A DNA stretch of 15,521 bases, taken from contig BJKQ01000057.1 in assembly GCA_006538405.1 (NCBI GenBank), positions 1 through 15,521 of the forward strand. Direction: 5' to 3'. Of the stretch, positions 1 through 8,818 are shown piece by piece. Made by a program: the position numbers and the translations under genes. The notes under the pieces are model-generated. The model was not told the origin of the DNA and did no database searches. It saw only the letters and a list, made by a program, of their open reading frames with translations. This DNA is from Hansfordia pulvinata (lineage: Eukaryota; Ascomycota; Sordariomycetes; Xylariales). How positions within the stretch are numbered: position 1 is the first letter of the stretch; each line of letters opens with the position of its first letter.

Positions 1-42
1 TAATATAATCTTAATAATAAGGCTAAACCTCGGGTTTCTAAT

Positions 43-561
43 CAAGATTAATAATAAGCTAACTCAAATCCGATTCATTTAAGGTACTCACTTTATTAAT
101 TTAAAGTAATTAACGTGATTTCGAGCTACTTATAAATCAACTCACGGATTTTGTATATTTAATTATAATTAATTGAATCTTCTCTTATACGTTATAAGCG
201 TAGTTTTAACTTAAATTAACTTAAAAGATAAATTTATTTAAAACTTACTTTACATTTAATATAAAATCAGGACTTAAGCTTTTAAATCAACTTAATTTAA
301 CTTTAATTTTCTATAATATAATATTCCAAAAAAAATATCCCTTTCTTTACCTATTTTTACTGCTTTATAACATAAAATTGCCTTTTTTAAGTCCGTGAGT
401 TAACTTATAAGTAACTTAAAGTAACTCATATGAATCGGTGGCCTAATTTAAAGTAACTCAGATTTATATAAACAGTGAAATCATTAATTTAACGTGATTC
501 ATATGAGTTACTTATAAGTTATAAGTTAACTTAAGATTCATGATTTATAATATTAACTTTG
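43..561 (-). mobile_element. hAT-like MITE copy 1 (B arm, middle, A arm)
   Basis: This is a 519-bp copy. The left end reads CAAGATTAATAATAAG, a mutated form of CAGGGTTAATAATAAG. The B arm runs to the CTCACGGATTTT word at 141-152. The A arm, reversed, begins GTCCGTGAGTTAACTTATAAG near 391 and ends ATTAACTTTG at 561, a mutated ATTAACCCTG. Flanking 8-mers are TTTCTAAT (35-42) and GTTTTAAT (562-569), identical at six of eight positions, with one difference a C/T transition. No coding capacity is visible. It could only move with a transposase supplied elsewhere. Confidence 0.7.
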
Positions 562-1860
562 GTTTTAATATTATGATAAATAATACTATCGTATTAAAAT
601 TGAATTAAAGAAAAAGCTTAAATAATAGCTTATATATACGTTAATAAGAGTTGTTAATTTTCTAATAATTACTTTTTCTAAAATTTATACGTGAAGCGAA
701 CAATAAGTTAACTTACGTTATTTAAAAACTTATAAGGGCTGCTTACTTTTTTCAGTTAAACTCTTTAAGTTCATCACTTTATTAATTTTGAATAACCCAC
801 GTAAGTTTCAATTATTTTCGACTTAATCTTCAACTTAAAAGCATTTTGTGAATGAGTTGAAGAATTTACTTAGTATATTTGAATTTAACTTAATATTAAT
901 TATAACCATTGTCATTATAATAAAAAGTAAGTATTATAAAATAAGGCTACTTTTAAACTTATTTTATCAATTTTACTTATAAAATCTTGAGTATTCTTTT
1001 AACTCCGTAGTTTTATACTTATAAGCTAACGTATAAGTTAATTAAAGTAACTTATTAAAATTAATGATTTAATTTAAGGTAACATAAGCGAATAAAAATA
1101 ATCAAAATCATGAAGTAAAAGCATATCGCGTGACTTATTTAAAAGAACTTAATATGCTCAATTTATATAAAAAATAATTAATATACTTAACTCGTGTTAA
1201 AATAAGCGCTTTATTAGCTCGTATATTAAAAATGTTTTGTTAAAGTAAGTTTTCTACTTATTGATGTTATTTATTTTTAGAACTCTTATATGAAGTTTAA
1301 TCATTAAAGTTAATCTTAAATTAAGCCATTAACTTTTTAAGTACATAGTTTCACCTTGCTTTAGTAATATAAGCGTGTGTAAGTTGCAAATCAAGTGTAA
1401 AAAGTAACTGTTTAATTACTATTAAGCTAAATCCGACGTTTAAGACCTTAAACCAATTTTCAAGTTAGAGTTAAGAGTAGGATATACGATATAAAATGAG
1501 ATTTAATATAATATTATATATAAAAGTATATTCATTTTTTTTCATAAAATTCATATCGTAAAATAAAACATTTACTATTTATAATGATATATGTTTTTTT
1601 TTATTTTTAATATTTATAATTATTATAAAGATTTAAGACTTATTTAAACTTATTGAGAATTATAAACTTATAAAGAAGAAACATACTTAAAAAAGAAATA
1701 CAGCTATTAATTACTTCTTTAAAAAATATCTTTTCTTAAATACTTTATATACGTTTTAATTAAATATTATATTATATTTTCATTAATTAAAATACTAATA
1801 ACTTATTCGCTTTTTAAGCTTATAAAAGAGGCATTATAAAGATTATAATTAAATTATTTC
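562..1860. other. AT-rich stretch with a faint MITE remnant
   Basis: No gene is visible. Within about 699-815 the words CAATAAGTTAACTTACG, CACTTTATTAATTTTGAATAA and CCCACGTAAGTTTC resemble a decayed B arm. Within about 1018-1085 ATAAGCTAACGTATAAGTTAATTAAAGTAACTT resembles a decayed A arm in the opposite direction, so the pair may be one very old copy. The rest, including poly-T/poly-A tracts around 1535-1610, has no recognisable content. Confidence 0.35.
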
Positions 1861-1868
1861 GAGCTAAC
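1861..1868. repeat. left 8-bp target-site duplication of MITE copy 2
   Basis: GAGCTAAC lies directly before CAGGG at 1869. Its partner AAGCTAAC at 2400-2407 directly follows the other end. They match at seven of eight positions, and the one difference is a G/A transition as RIP would produce. An 8-bp duplication is the known signature of the hAT superfamily. Confidence 0.7.
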
Positions 1869-2399
1869 CAGGGTTAATATTATGAATCATGAATCTTAAG
1901 TTGCTTTATAAGTAACTCACGTGAATCACTTTAAATCAGTGATTTTACTGATTCACGTGAATCTAAGTTACTTTAAATCAGCTTACTGATTCATGTGAGT
2001 TACTCTAGGTTACTTATGAATCAACTCACGGATTTAAATAATGAAAAATCATAAATAAAAATAGTATAAAAGGAATAAAATAGTCATTTTGTAAATAAAT
2101 TATTATTAAATTAATTATAAAAAATGTATTTTTTAGTTTATATTAAAAAGGGAAGTAGTTTTAAGTTATAAAACCATTTTTTTCTAATTTAAGTTTAAAT
2201 TAAGCTTCATATCAATTAAACTTTTAATTAAATTTAATTAAGTGAATCCGTGAGTTAACTTATAAATAACTCAAATTTACGTGAGTTACTTTAAATTAAT
2301 AAGGTAAGTAACTTATATAAATCCGGATTCACGTGAATCTGATTTATATAAATCCGGATTTATATGAATCGGAGTCGAGTTAACTTATTATTAACCTTA
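1869..2399 (+). mobile_element. hAT-like MITE copy 2 (A arm, middle, B arm); best-preserved copy
   Basis: This 531-bp copy is the reference for the family. The A arm starts CAGGGTTAATATTATGAATC and runs to CTCACGGATTTAA at about 2037. It contains palindromic words such as GATTCACGTGAATC and ATCAGTGATTTTACTGAT. A middle segment of about 210 bp carries AGTATAAAAGG near 2060. The B arm, reversed, runs from AATCCGTGAGTTAAC at 2245 to ATTAACCTTA at 2390-2399, a mutated ATTAACCCTG. Both arms share the subterminal word GTTAACTTATAAGTAACT, so a single strand could fold back on itself. There is no coding capacity. Confidence 0.8.
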
Positions 2400-2407
2400 A
2401 AGCTAAC

Positions 2408-2464
2408 TTACGCGAGCTCTTTTCTTATTTTATTTAAGTTTTTATATATTATTAACTCGCGTAA
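2408..2464. repeat. small inverted repeat TTACGCGAG / CTCGCGTAA
   Basis: TTACGCGAG at 2408-2416 is the exact reverse complement of CTCGCGTAA at 2456-2464, with a 39-bp spacer, just after the right duplication of MITE copy 2. It may be a fragment of a related palindromic repeat. The following stretch to 2997 is AT-rich and shows nothing else. Confidence 0.5.
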
Positions 2465-2997
2465 GCTCGGTATTACGTGAATTACGCAGCTTAATAACGT
2501 GAAACAAAGTATTATTAAATAAGAATAAAATTTTTATTAAACCTTAATCAATTATTATATAAAGACCTTATAAATTATTAATAAGCATGTTTTAAATTCT
2601 TTATTAAATATTAAGATTTAAGATTTGATTTCAATTTACAAAACCTATAACTTTTTTTTTAACGTTTATAATCATTTTAATTTTGGTTTTCGTTTAATTG
2701 AAATATAACATAATATTTTTCAAACAGGTTGAAAATAGAATTACAACCGTATTATTTCTTATTAAATTAACCGACTTAAAGTTAACTCTTAAAGAATAGT
2801 ACTTATAATAAATTATAAATATACGTAATACTTAAAAAGAATAATATTTTTTATAAGCTAAAGCAATGAGTTCTACTTATTCTTATATAATAAAGATAAA
2901 TACAAAATTAAAGAAATAATTAAAAAAGTATTTTAAGAAATATATAATTCTTTACAGAAGCTTTAAGTTGAAGGTTTCAAGACTTTATGCTTAATAA

Positions 2998-3038
2998 AAG
3001 GCGTTGCTTATCGAGCGATAGCTTTTACGTGAGCGGTA
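2998..3038 (+). repeat. left terminal inverted repeat of the 584-bp element
   Basis: By my hand alignment, 34 of 41 positions match the reverse complement of 3541-3581. The outer 11 bases (AAGGCGTTGCT) and the inner 11 (CGTGAGCGGTA) are identical, and mismatches are concentrated in the middle. Confidence 0.75.
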
Positions 3039-3088
3039 GCTATAACTGAACGGTATTCTTTTTTTTATGTTAATTAAAGCCTAGAACT

Positions 3089-3177
3089 GCTAAAAAACGT
3101 AAAGCATCCCTGCTAATTAAGAAGAGTGTTAAATTCAGCGTTTTTAGCCTTATTTGCTAAGCCTGCCGTTTTTAGCC
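3089..3177. repeat. subterminal repeated word CGTTTTTAGC (three copies)
   Basis: GCTAAAAAACG at 3089-3099 (minus-strand form), GCGTTTTTAGCC at 3138-3149 and CCGTTTTTAGCC at 3166-3177 lie just inside the left end of the 584-bp element. In many DNA transposons short subterminal repeats are transposase-binding sites. That role is inference here. Confidence 0.5.
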
Positions 3178-3182
3178 TATCC

Positions 3183-3442
3183 ATGAAACATGACGTTTTT
3201 GCCCCTTTTATTAAAGTGTGCGCTCTCGCCCCCGTTATTTAAAGAGAGCGCGTAAGGCGCAAGCTTTACGCGTTCGCGTATTCGCTTATATAGCCGGATC
3301 TTAAGTTTCTTTTTAATTGATCTTTTCTTATATACAAGGTCCCGCGCCCGCGGGCAGGCTATATACGCGAGTGTTGAAGTGGTTGAAAAACGTGATTTTA
3401 AAGTAAAAAGGGTAAAAAGGAGCAAAAACGACGTCTTTTCAT
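3183..3442. repeat. internal inverted repeat of the 584-bp element
   Basis: Positions 3183-3210 (ATGAAACATGACGTTTTTGC and following) pair with the reverse complement of 3413-3442 with a few mismatches and a short indel. This is a second layer of inversion inside the outer terminal repeats, so the element is foldback-like. Confidence 0.55.
3220..3272. repeat. two overlapping perfect hairpins
   Basis: GCGCTCTC (3220-3227) pairs exactly with GAGAGCGC (3244-3251) around a 16-base loop. CGCGTAA (3249-3255) pairs exactly with TTACGCG (3266-3272) around a 10-base loop. The two stems overlap by three bases, so they are alternative structures or would need to shift. A longer-range pairing TATATAGCC / GGCTATATA (about 3288-3296 with 3357-3365) is also possible. 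Confidence 0.55.
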
Positions 3443-3540
3443 CACTTTAAGCTTATAAGCGAGATGCCGACGGCTTTTTTTTTTTACGCTCGAATTCATT
3501 AAAATATATAAGGCGGTGAGATACCGCCGGCGTTAACACT

Positions 3541-3581
3541 TACCGCTCACGTAAGAAATACCGTCCGATGAGCAACGCCTT
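3541..3581 (-). repeat. right terminal inverted repeat of the 584-bp element
   Basis: Reading inward on the minus strand it starts AAGGCGTTGCTCATCGG and ends ACGTGAGCGGTA, pairing with 2998-3038. A short hairpin (GGCGGT 3512-3517, ACCGCC 3523-3528) lies just inside it. Confidence 0.75.
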
Positions 3582-3673
3582 AAATTAAAGTTATAAATTA
3601 ACTTCGCTTGAATTTTATTATTATTAAGATGATAAAACTTTACGTTTCAACCGAATTAAGTTAATATAATTCC

Positions 3674-3905
3674 TAAGGTTAATATTATGAAAAACATAGG
3701 CTTCATTATAATAAAGATAATTATAAAGTTTGAAAATCTTTTATATAATGACTTATTTTAAAATTCAAGACGAAGTAAACTTAAGTTAAATCACGTAAGT
3801 TACTTATTATTTAAAATTAGCTTCATATAAGTTAACATAAGTAAGTCAATAACTTTGATATATGACTCACTCCCTTTTATTAAATTAACTTACGTGACTT
3901 TAAGC
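3674..3905 (+). repeat. decayed MITE-family fragment
   Basis: TAAGGTTAATATTATGA at 3674-3690 matches the A-arm start with a mutated CAGGG. Further on, ACTCACTCCCTTTTATTAAATTAACTTACGTGA (about 3864-3897) resembles the B-arm core. The parts in between do not align cleanly, so these may be two fragments rather than one element. Confidence 0.35.
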
Positions 3906-4361
3906 TTAATATTAATTCATTTTTGAATTTAACATTTAATTCTATTAATAATAATAATTAATATAAGGTTTTATTTTAGCCTTAAAATAGTTCGAGGTAC
4001 TTTATTCAGCTTTCGCTTACTTAGTTTTTACTTTTCAATTTTAGATTCTTATAAGATTTATAACTTTAATATTTTATGAAAATAGAGTATCAATAATTCA
4101 TTATAAGCTATTTTTAACACAAGCTTTACTTATAACTATTAATAAGAACTTGTAAGTCGTTGTTACATTTCAGGGTTTAAATCGATTAATTAGATTATAA
4201 ACGATTTAAAAAAAACTAAGTAAGTTAGTTTAAAATGAATTTAAAACGGAGACTTTCAACTAATCTTATATATGATACTTATTATATCTATTTTCTATTA
4301 TAATTTATAATCTAAGTTGTTTTTTATAAAAATAAGTTATGAATTATTACTTAATAATAAT
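3906..4361. other. AT-rich stretch with nothing recognised
   Basis: No gene, RNA motif or clear repeat copy is visible. It is uniform A+T-rich sequence with short AAT runs. Confidence 0.6.
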
Positions 4362-4891
4362 TAAAGTTAATAATAAGTTGACTCGAATCCGAATTATATA
4401 AATTCGGACTTATATAAGTCACTCACCCCTTTAATTTAAGTTCATTAAGTTACTTACGTTATTAATTCAGAGTCGCTCATATAAATTTACTTTATTTATA
4501 ATTTCACTCACGGACTTAAGTTATTTATTTTTATATGATAAAGGTAATGATATTAAGCTTATTTTTGATATAAGCTTTATAATACTTACTAGATTTAAAA
4601 AGCTTTGACTTACTTTTTTAAAATATGAATTTAGGATTAATACTCTTATAATTAATTTTAATTAATATATATTATATCAATATTGTATTATTTAAGAACC
4701 CTCTATTTTCATTTAATTTATATTATTTCTCTATATATTTACGTAAGGTTTAAATCTATAAGTTAACTTATAAGTAGCTTAATTTGAAATAGTTAAAACT
4801 TATATAAGTTAGTAAAATCACTGATTTAAAGTAGCTCACGTGAGTTACTTCTAAGTTAACTTAACATTTATAAACCATCATATTAAACTTA
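4362..4891 (-). mobile_element. hAT-like MITE copy 3 (B arm, middle, A arm)
   Basis: This is a 530-bp copy. The left end TAAAGTTAATAATAAG is CAGGGTTAATAATAAG with transitions at the CAGGG positions. The B arm contains CGAATCCGAATTATATAAATTC and ends CTCACGGACTTAA at 4506-4518. The A arm, reversed, starts near 4751 (AATCTATAAGTTAACTTATAAG), contains GCTCACGTGAGTTACTT at 4834-4850, and ends ATTAAACTTA at 4882-4891. The ends are heavily mutated and no flanking duplication can be recognised. Confidence 0.6.
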
Positions 4892-5081
4892 TTTATAAAG
4901 AATTAATAATATAATATCATAAGTTAAAATTAGTTAAAAACGCGAAAACTATAAGCGTTTTACTAATTAATGAATAAATATTTAATTAAATTAAACTTTA
5001 AATTATAAAAGTCATGAATTATAAAAAGGTTATTATAAAATAAAACCCCAAGTTAATTATATAGAAAATAAGTATTATTAT

Positions 5082-5477
5082 TAACATTAATAATAAGTTA
5101 GCCCGAATTAGATTTATATAGATTCAAATTCACGTAGGTTATTTACCTTTTTAACTTATATAACTAACCTATCTTATTAATTTAAAGTAGCTTACATAAG
5201 TCTTTACTCTTTATTGATTAACTTACAGATTTAACGTATTTAGTTTTAATTTATAAAATAAAAAATACTGATAAATTAAAATTATATTAATCGATAATTA
5301 TTTCAAAAGCTTTTACTTCCTTTACTTTTTATGAAATGTTTACACTGTTTTCATTATAAACAGTTTCTCAATAACTACCATTTTAATTCATAATTTCTAC
5401 TTTAATTAATGATTTTGACTTTAATAATGAACTATTTTAAAAAACATATATTTTACATTATTTTTACTACCTTTATA
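5082..5477 (-). mobile_element. MITE copy 4, B-arm half, apparently interrupted by copy 5
   Basis: TAACATTAATAATAAG at 5082-5097 begins a B arm that runs to about 5233 (AACTTACAGATTTAACG). A middle segment follows and ends TTTTTACTACCTTTATA at 5477, which resembles the TATACTGCCTTTATACTGC segment in the middle of other copies. At that point copy 5 begins. TTTATA recurs immediately after copy 5, and the next bases (AAGAATTAAAACGTTTTA) resemble the continuation seen in copy 1. An insertion of copy 5 into copy 4 is therefore the likely history. Confidence 0.5.
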
Positions 5478-5919
5478 CAAGGTTAATAATGAGTTAACTC
5501 GAGTTAGCTCATGTGAGTTAACTCACGTGAGTTTAAGTTACTTATAACTTAACTCACGGATTTAAATTATTTATATTAAGCTTAATTTTAACTTATTTTC
5601 CTTATTAACGTAAATGATAAGCTTTATTTTAATATATAATATTCATTATTCATTATTATTTAAATTATTAATATCAGAAAAAAATAGCTTTTTTATGCTT
5701 TTAATACAGCTTTTAACTTAATAATTGCTTTTTTTAAAAATCCGTGATTTAACTCATAAGTAACTCAGAGTAACTCACATGAGTTATTAGCTTAATTTAA
5801 AGTAACTTAAGATTCATATTAGCTAGCTCACGTGAGTTAGTAAAATCATTAATTTAAAGTAACTCACGTGAGTTACTTATAAGTTAACTTAAAACTCAAG
5901 ATTCATAATACCAACCCTG
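5478..5919 (-). mobile_element. hAT-like MITE copy 5 (short B arm, middle, full A arm)
   Basis: This 442-bp copy starts CAAGGTTAATAATGAG and ends with an unmutated CCCTG at 5915-5919. The B arm is only about 85 bp long (to 5563), so it has lost roughly 70 bp of interior relative to other B arms. The A arm, reversed, starts AATCCGTGATTTAACTC at 5739 and includes CTCACGTGAGTTAG and AACTCACGTGAGTTACTT. TTTATA is found on both sides (5472-5477 and 5920-5925), but a full 8-bp match is not seen. Confidence 0.7.
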
Positions 5920-5933
5920 TTTATAAGAATTAA

Positions 5934-7075
5934 AACGTTTTACTAATAATAAAAGATTTAAGTAAAAGTTTTTTATAATAATTTTTATTAAGCTATTTTT
6001 CATTTTAATAAATAAGTTAAACTTAATATAATACGGCTTATCTTTTTAATTTCTTCTTAATAAGAAAAGGAAATAAGATAATAATAATGTAAACTTCCTT
6101 AATAAACTTATTTTATAAGAGTTAAATCGTTGTTTAAAGTTTACGTTAAGATATTTTCAACTCTATTTTATAATATTCGACCTTGAATTTAAAATTAAAA
6201 ACAGTTTTCTTCTTTATAAAGTTTCCATTGGTATTAAAGTTTACTTCCTATAAAAAAAGTAAATAAAAATTTAATGTTAAATTAAATAATAAATAGTTTT
6301 ATAATTCAACTTTCATGAAAAGAATTTTCTTTAAAAACTTTGAAAACTTTAAAAACTTTTAAAGGCTTTTAATTATACGATATGGTATATAATCTTATTT
6401 TGAAAACTTTTTTTTATTAAAGCTAAGAAGTATAATATACTTAAACCGCTTTATTCTTGAAAAAAATTTTTATAATAAAGTGAATATTATTACTTATTAA
6501 TTCTTAATCTTATATGTTTATTAAAGTTAAATTATATTATATAACAAGTCGTTCTTAAGATAATCTCTTAAAATATATTAAATAAGCTATAAAGGCTTTT
6601 TATATAAAGATTTCATTTCTTATATTAATTAAAAAGGTCATAGATCTATTTATAAACTTAGAAAAATAGGTTAAAATTTAATAAACGTCTTAATTTTATA
6701 TTGAAATTAAGATTTAAGTATGTTTTTTATTAATAAAATATTATATTGTAAAATTAACATCCATTAATATTTAATCGTGTATAAGATAAAACTGATTATT
6801 ATTTTATTAAGTTAAGTTTCCGTTTTATTAACGTAAAGATTAAGAGTTTTAAAGACTAAATAAGATCTTATTATAAAACTTATATTATTAAATGTATTCT
6901 TTACGTAAAATTGAATAATACTTTGAATTATTATATTTAAGAAATAAGAGTAGCGTTAAAGAATATTATTAACTATTTCCAGTTTAATAAAATTATCTCT
7001 TAATTTAAAAGACCTTATTAAGTATTAAAAATTCTTTTTAAGCATTTAATATACTTTTCTTTACTTGTTATTCAT
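5934..7075. other. AT-rich stretch with nothing recognised
   Basis: No gene, RNA box or MITE arm is visible across about 1.1 kb. The only local pattern is a short AACTTTAAAAACTTT tandem-like run at about 6334-6362. Confidence 0.6.
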
Positions 7076-7270
7076 GAAAGTTCATATCATAAATCATGAG
7101 TTTTAAGTTAATTTATAAGTAATTATAAGTAGGTCACGTAGGTTATTTTGAAAAATCCGTGATTTTATGAATTTAAGCAAGTTGTCTTATGAAAATCTTA
7201 AGCTACTTTAAATCAGCTTATTAATCTATATGAGCCACTTTAAGTTACTTATAAGTTAAGTCACGGATTT
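7076..7270 (+). mobile_element. MITE copy 6, A-arm half only
   Basis: GAAAGTTCATATCATAAATCATGAG at 7076-7100 aligns with the A-arm start, including the mutated CAGGG. The arm ends GTTAAGTCACGGATTT at 7255-7270. It is about 25 bp longer than the A arm of copy 2. No matching B arm is recognisable at the expected distance, near 7600, so the element is truncated or its other half has decayed beyond recognition. Confidence 0.6.
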
Positions 7271-8256
7271 AATATATTTAGCTTAATAAAGTTTTAAGCA
7301 GTTTTTAACGTATAAGAGTTTTAAAATATATATATATTAAACGTTAATAATTTATTTGAATAAAATTTAAATACATAAATACTATAATTTAACAGTATAA
7401 ATCATAAGTATTAATAATCTTCATCTACGTATGAAAGTTTAAAAGTGAAAGAATAAGTTTCGTATATTATACTTTATTCTATTTATATATAACTTAAGTT
7501 ATTTTAATTAATTTCTACTTATAAGGGAAAAGCTTAAAATATAAGTAGTAAAATAAATTTAAAAGATTATACATTAAATATTACTTAAGTTACTTGTATA
7601 CATATAATATAATTAACTTTATTAATTAGTTATTACTTATTAATGTGTTTATTAAAAGTAAAACAAAATACGTTTTATTTAAATAAAATCATTATCAGCT
7701 AATAAGAGATACTTTCATTTAAAAAACTTAACTTAAAAGGGTGTTCTTTTATTATATAAAAGGGATCTTAATAATTAAAATTACAAAATTTTGATTAATA
7801 ATGAATTCGTAAGTTAACTTATTCATTTTTAAAATTTTAATAAGCTACTTTTAATTAAAAGACACGAGTATAAGTTTACTCGCGTAGTTTCTTTTCTACT
7901 TATTATTTATGAATGTTAATATTAAATTATAAGTATAAAGTCTATTATTTTAATGAAAAACTAAATCTTTCTATATTAATTATTAATATTTTATTAAAAC
8001 AAAATTAATATTAATCTTTAATTACTTATAATAGTTTTAAAAATTAAAAGAAACTCCTAAGTTTTATTCTTTTAAAACACGAATTTAACTTTATATTATT
8101 TAAATTAAAATATGTTATTAAATTGTTTTATTACTTAATCCTTAGTTTTAAAATAATATTAAAACATTATAACATAAGTATAATAATAAGTGATCTTAAA
8201 ATAAAATTTAAATTTAAAACTATATTTTTCAAACATAAGTATCGTATTAAAAAATG
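7271..8256. other. AT-rich stretch with nothing firm
   Basis: Short words such as GTAAGTTAACTTATTC (about 7809-7824) and ACTCGCGTAGTTTC (about 7878-7891) hint at MITE remnants but cannot be aligned over a useful length. No gene is visible. Confidence 0.5.
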
Positions 8257-8263
8257 CAGGGTG

Positions 8264-8353
8264 GCCACAACGATTTCTAAGGGTCGCAACGATTTCAGGT
8301 AGTAATACTGTGCCTTCATCTGAAATCGTTATGATAACTGAAATCGTTATGGC
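8264..8353. repeat. 90-bp inverted repeat of AACGATTTCAG units
   Basis: The left arm 8264-8298 contains two units (ACAACGATTTCTAAG and GCAACGATTTCAG). The right arm 8320-8353 is the opposite-strand version (CTGAAATCGTTATGATAACTG and following) and ends ATGGC. The loop is 21 bases. The left arm has a few differences from the right (for example CTAAG for CAGTT), so the two arms have diverged slightly. This would form a long hairpin in single-stranded DNA or RNA. Confidence 0.75.
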
Positions 8354-8378
8354 TCAGAATTCAATATAGAAAAATAGA

Positions 8379-8409
8379 GCCACCCGCTTTTTTTCGCGGG
8401 CGGCTTTTT
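8379..8409 (+). repeat. GC-rich hairpin followed by a T-run
   Basis: GCCACCCGC (8379-8387) pairs with GCGGGCGGC (8396-8404), eight of nine pairs, around an 8-base loop, and is followed by TTTTT at 8405-8409. The single A·C mismatch would be a perfect pair before one transition. It looks like a bacterial intrinsic terminator, but in a fungal context it is better read as part of a transposon end. GCGGGTGGCTC on the minus strand resembles the GCAGGGTGGCC at 8256. Confidence 0.6.
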
Positions 8410-8412
8410 ATG

Positions 8413-8428
8413 CCTAGGTAGCTAGGTA
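8413..8428. repeat. short tandem CTAGGTAG
   Basis: CTAGGTAGCTAGGTA is two near-complete 8-bp units next to the GC hairpin. It is too short to interpret. Confidence 0.4.
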
Positions 8429-8468
8429 CTTAAATATCTTACTTATCTGGCTGCTTAAAATGTCACTG

Positions 8469-8473
8469 AAAAA
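8469..8473 (-). terminator. T5 run, possible Pol III terminator
   Basis: Five A on the given strand read as TTTTT on the minus strand, 27 bp past box B of the tRNA-like unit. A nearer TTTT lies at 8487-8484. Four or more T are the known Pol III stop signal. Confidence 0.4.
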
Positions 8474-8483
8474 CAAGGATAAG

Positions 8484-8603
8484 AAAACTTGCACAGGTGG
8501 GAATTGAACCCTGGCTACGGTGGCTACAATTTTATAGCTACGTTTTACGGCTACGTTTACTACAATCACACATGCACGCGCGAGACCGTTTAGCTAAATA
8601 GGT
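8484..8603 (-). ncRNA. tRNA-like Pol III unit (SINE, pseudo-tRNA or small RNA gene)
   Basis: On the minus strand TAGCTAAACGG (8596-8586) fits the box A consensus TRGCNNARYGG at every position. GGTTCAATTCC (8510-8500) fits the box B consensus GGTTCRANNCC exactly. They lie about 75 bp apart, longer than in an intronless tRNA. A TTTT run begins 13 bp beyond box B and a TTTTT follows at 8473-8469; both are classic Pol III stop signals. However, the seven bases before box A do not pair with those after the T arm. The T stem has two mismatched pairs, and I cannot place a good anticodon arm. A tRNA-derived SINE head or decayed tRNA is more likely than a working tRNA. A tRNA with an intron at the usual site is possible but unproven. 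Confidence 0.45.
8513..8563 (-). repeat. GCTACG-based short repeats inside the tRNA-like unit
   Basis: GCTACG or GCTACA occurs at 8514, 8523, 8537 and 8550 on the given strand. GCTACGTTTTACG is followed directly by GCTACGTTTACTAC. They fill the space between box A and box B that a tRNA would use for its anticodon arm or intron. Expansion of this segment may explain the wide box spacing. Confidence 0.5.
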
Positions 8604-8640
8604 AGAATGAATCAATTGGAAAGAGCTCTTCTTTTTAACA

Positions 8641-8647
8641 TATATAA
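8641..8647 (-). promoter_or_regulatory. TATA-like element upstream of the tRNA-like unit
   Basis: TATATAA sits about 38-44 bases before the predicted RNA start near 8603 on the minus strand. A TATA near -30 helps Pol III initiation at many fungal small-RNA genes. A CCAAT word (minus strand, 8711-8707) lies farther upstream. In such A+T-rich surroundings the match could be chance, but it lies at the edge of the G+C-richer segment. Confidence 0.3.
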
Positions 8648-8784
8648 GGCAAGAGGCAGGCGCGAAGGGCAGGAGCGCGGGCATAAGACGCGGCAGGTGG
8701 CAGCTGATTGGTTCAGATACTTAATATACTTTTCCACGTTAAATAGGTGCAGCAGTACTTAAAGTGCATATAATGGTTATGGTA

Positions 8785-8818
8785 GCCATAACGATTTCAG
8801 CTTTCATAACGATTTCAG
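8785..8818 (+). repeat. third AACGATTTCAG double unit
   Basis: GCCATAACGATTTCAG at 8785-8800 is followed by CATAACGATTTCAG at 8805-8818. The segment is nearly identical to the reverse complement of 8320-8353, differing only in the short CTTT/TTAT linker. With 8320-8353 it forms an inverted pair that brackets the tRNA-like unit, so a roughly 500-bp element (8320-8818) is one way to read the island. Confidence 0.65.

Larger units (their letters stand above)
2998..3581. mobile_element. second, unrelated TIR element (584 bp, G+C-richer)
   Basis: The ends are imperfect 41-bp inverted repeats: AAGGCGTTGCTTATCG at the left and its counterpart CGATGAGCAACGCCTT at the right. The interior is clearly richer in G+C than its surroundings and lacks a credible gene. 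It holds nested inverted repeats and several hairpins, listed separately. No clean target-site duplication can be read because the flanks are almost pure A/T. Length, long terminal inverted repeats and lack of coding capacity fit a MITE of a DNA transposon. The superfamily is not determinable from what I can see; a MULE-like element is one possibility because of its long inverted ends. Confidence 0.7.

Noticed and set aside
3177..3425. 82-codon open reading frame on the minus strand
   Set aside because: It lies wholly inside the 584-bp inverted-repeat element and overlaps its internal inverted repeat and hairpins. Its composition is Lys/Arg/Leu-rich as expected from chance translation, and it shows no domain or motif I recognise.
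7805..7891. Additional MITE copy
   Set aside because: Only two short words (GTAAGTTAACTTATTC and ACTCGCGTAGTTTC) match the arms, with no end and no order shared with a known arm. In this composition that is too little to call.
8379..8409. Bacterial-type intrinsic terminator
   Set aside because: The shape fits (GC stem, then TTTTT), but nothing else in the window is bacterial and no gene ends there. It is better explained as part of the repeat-rich island.
8484..8603. Functional tRNA gene
   Set aside because: Boxes A and B are perfect, but the acceptor stem does not pair, the T stem has two mismatches and no anticodon arm with U33 and a purine at 37 can be placed. It is kept as a tRNA-like unit only.
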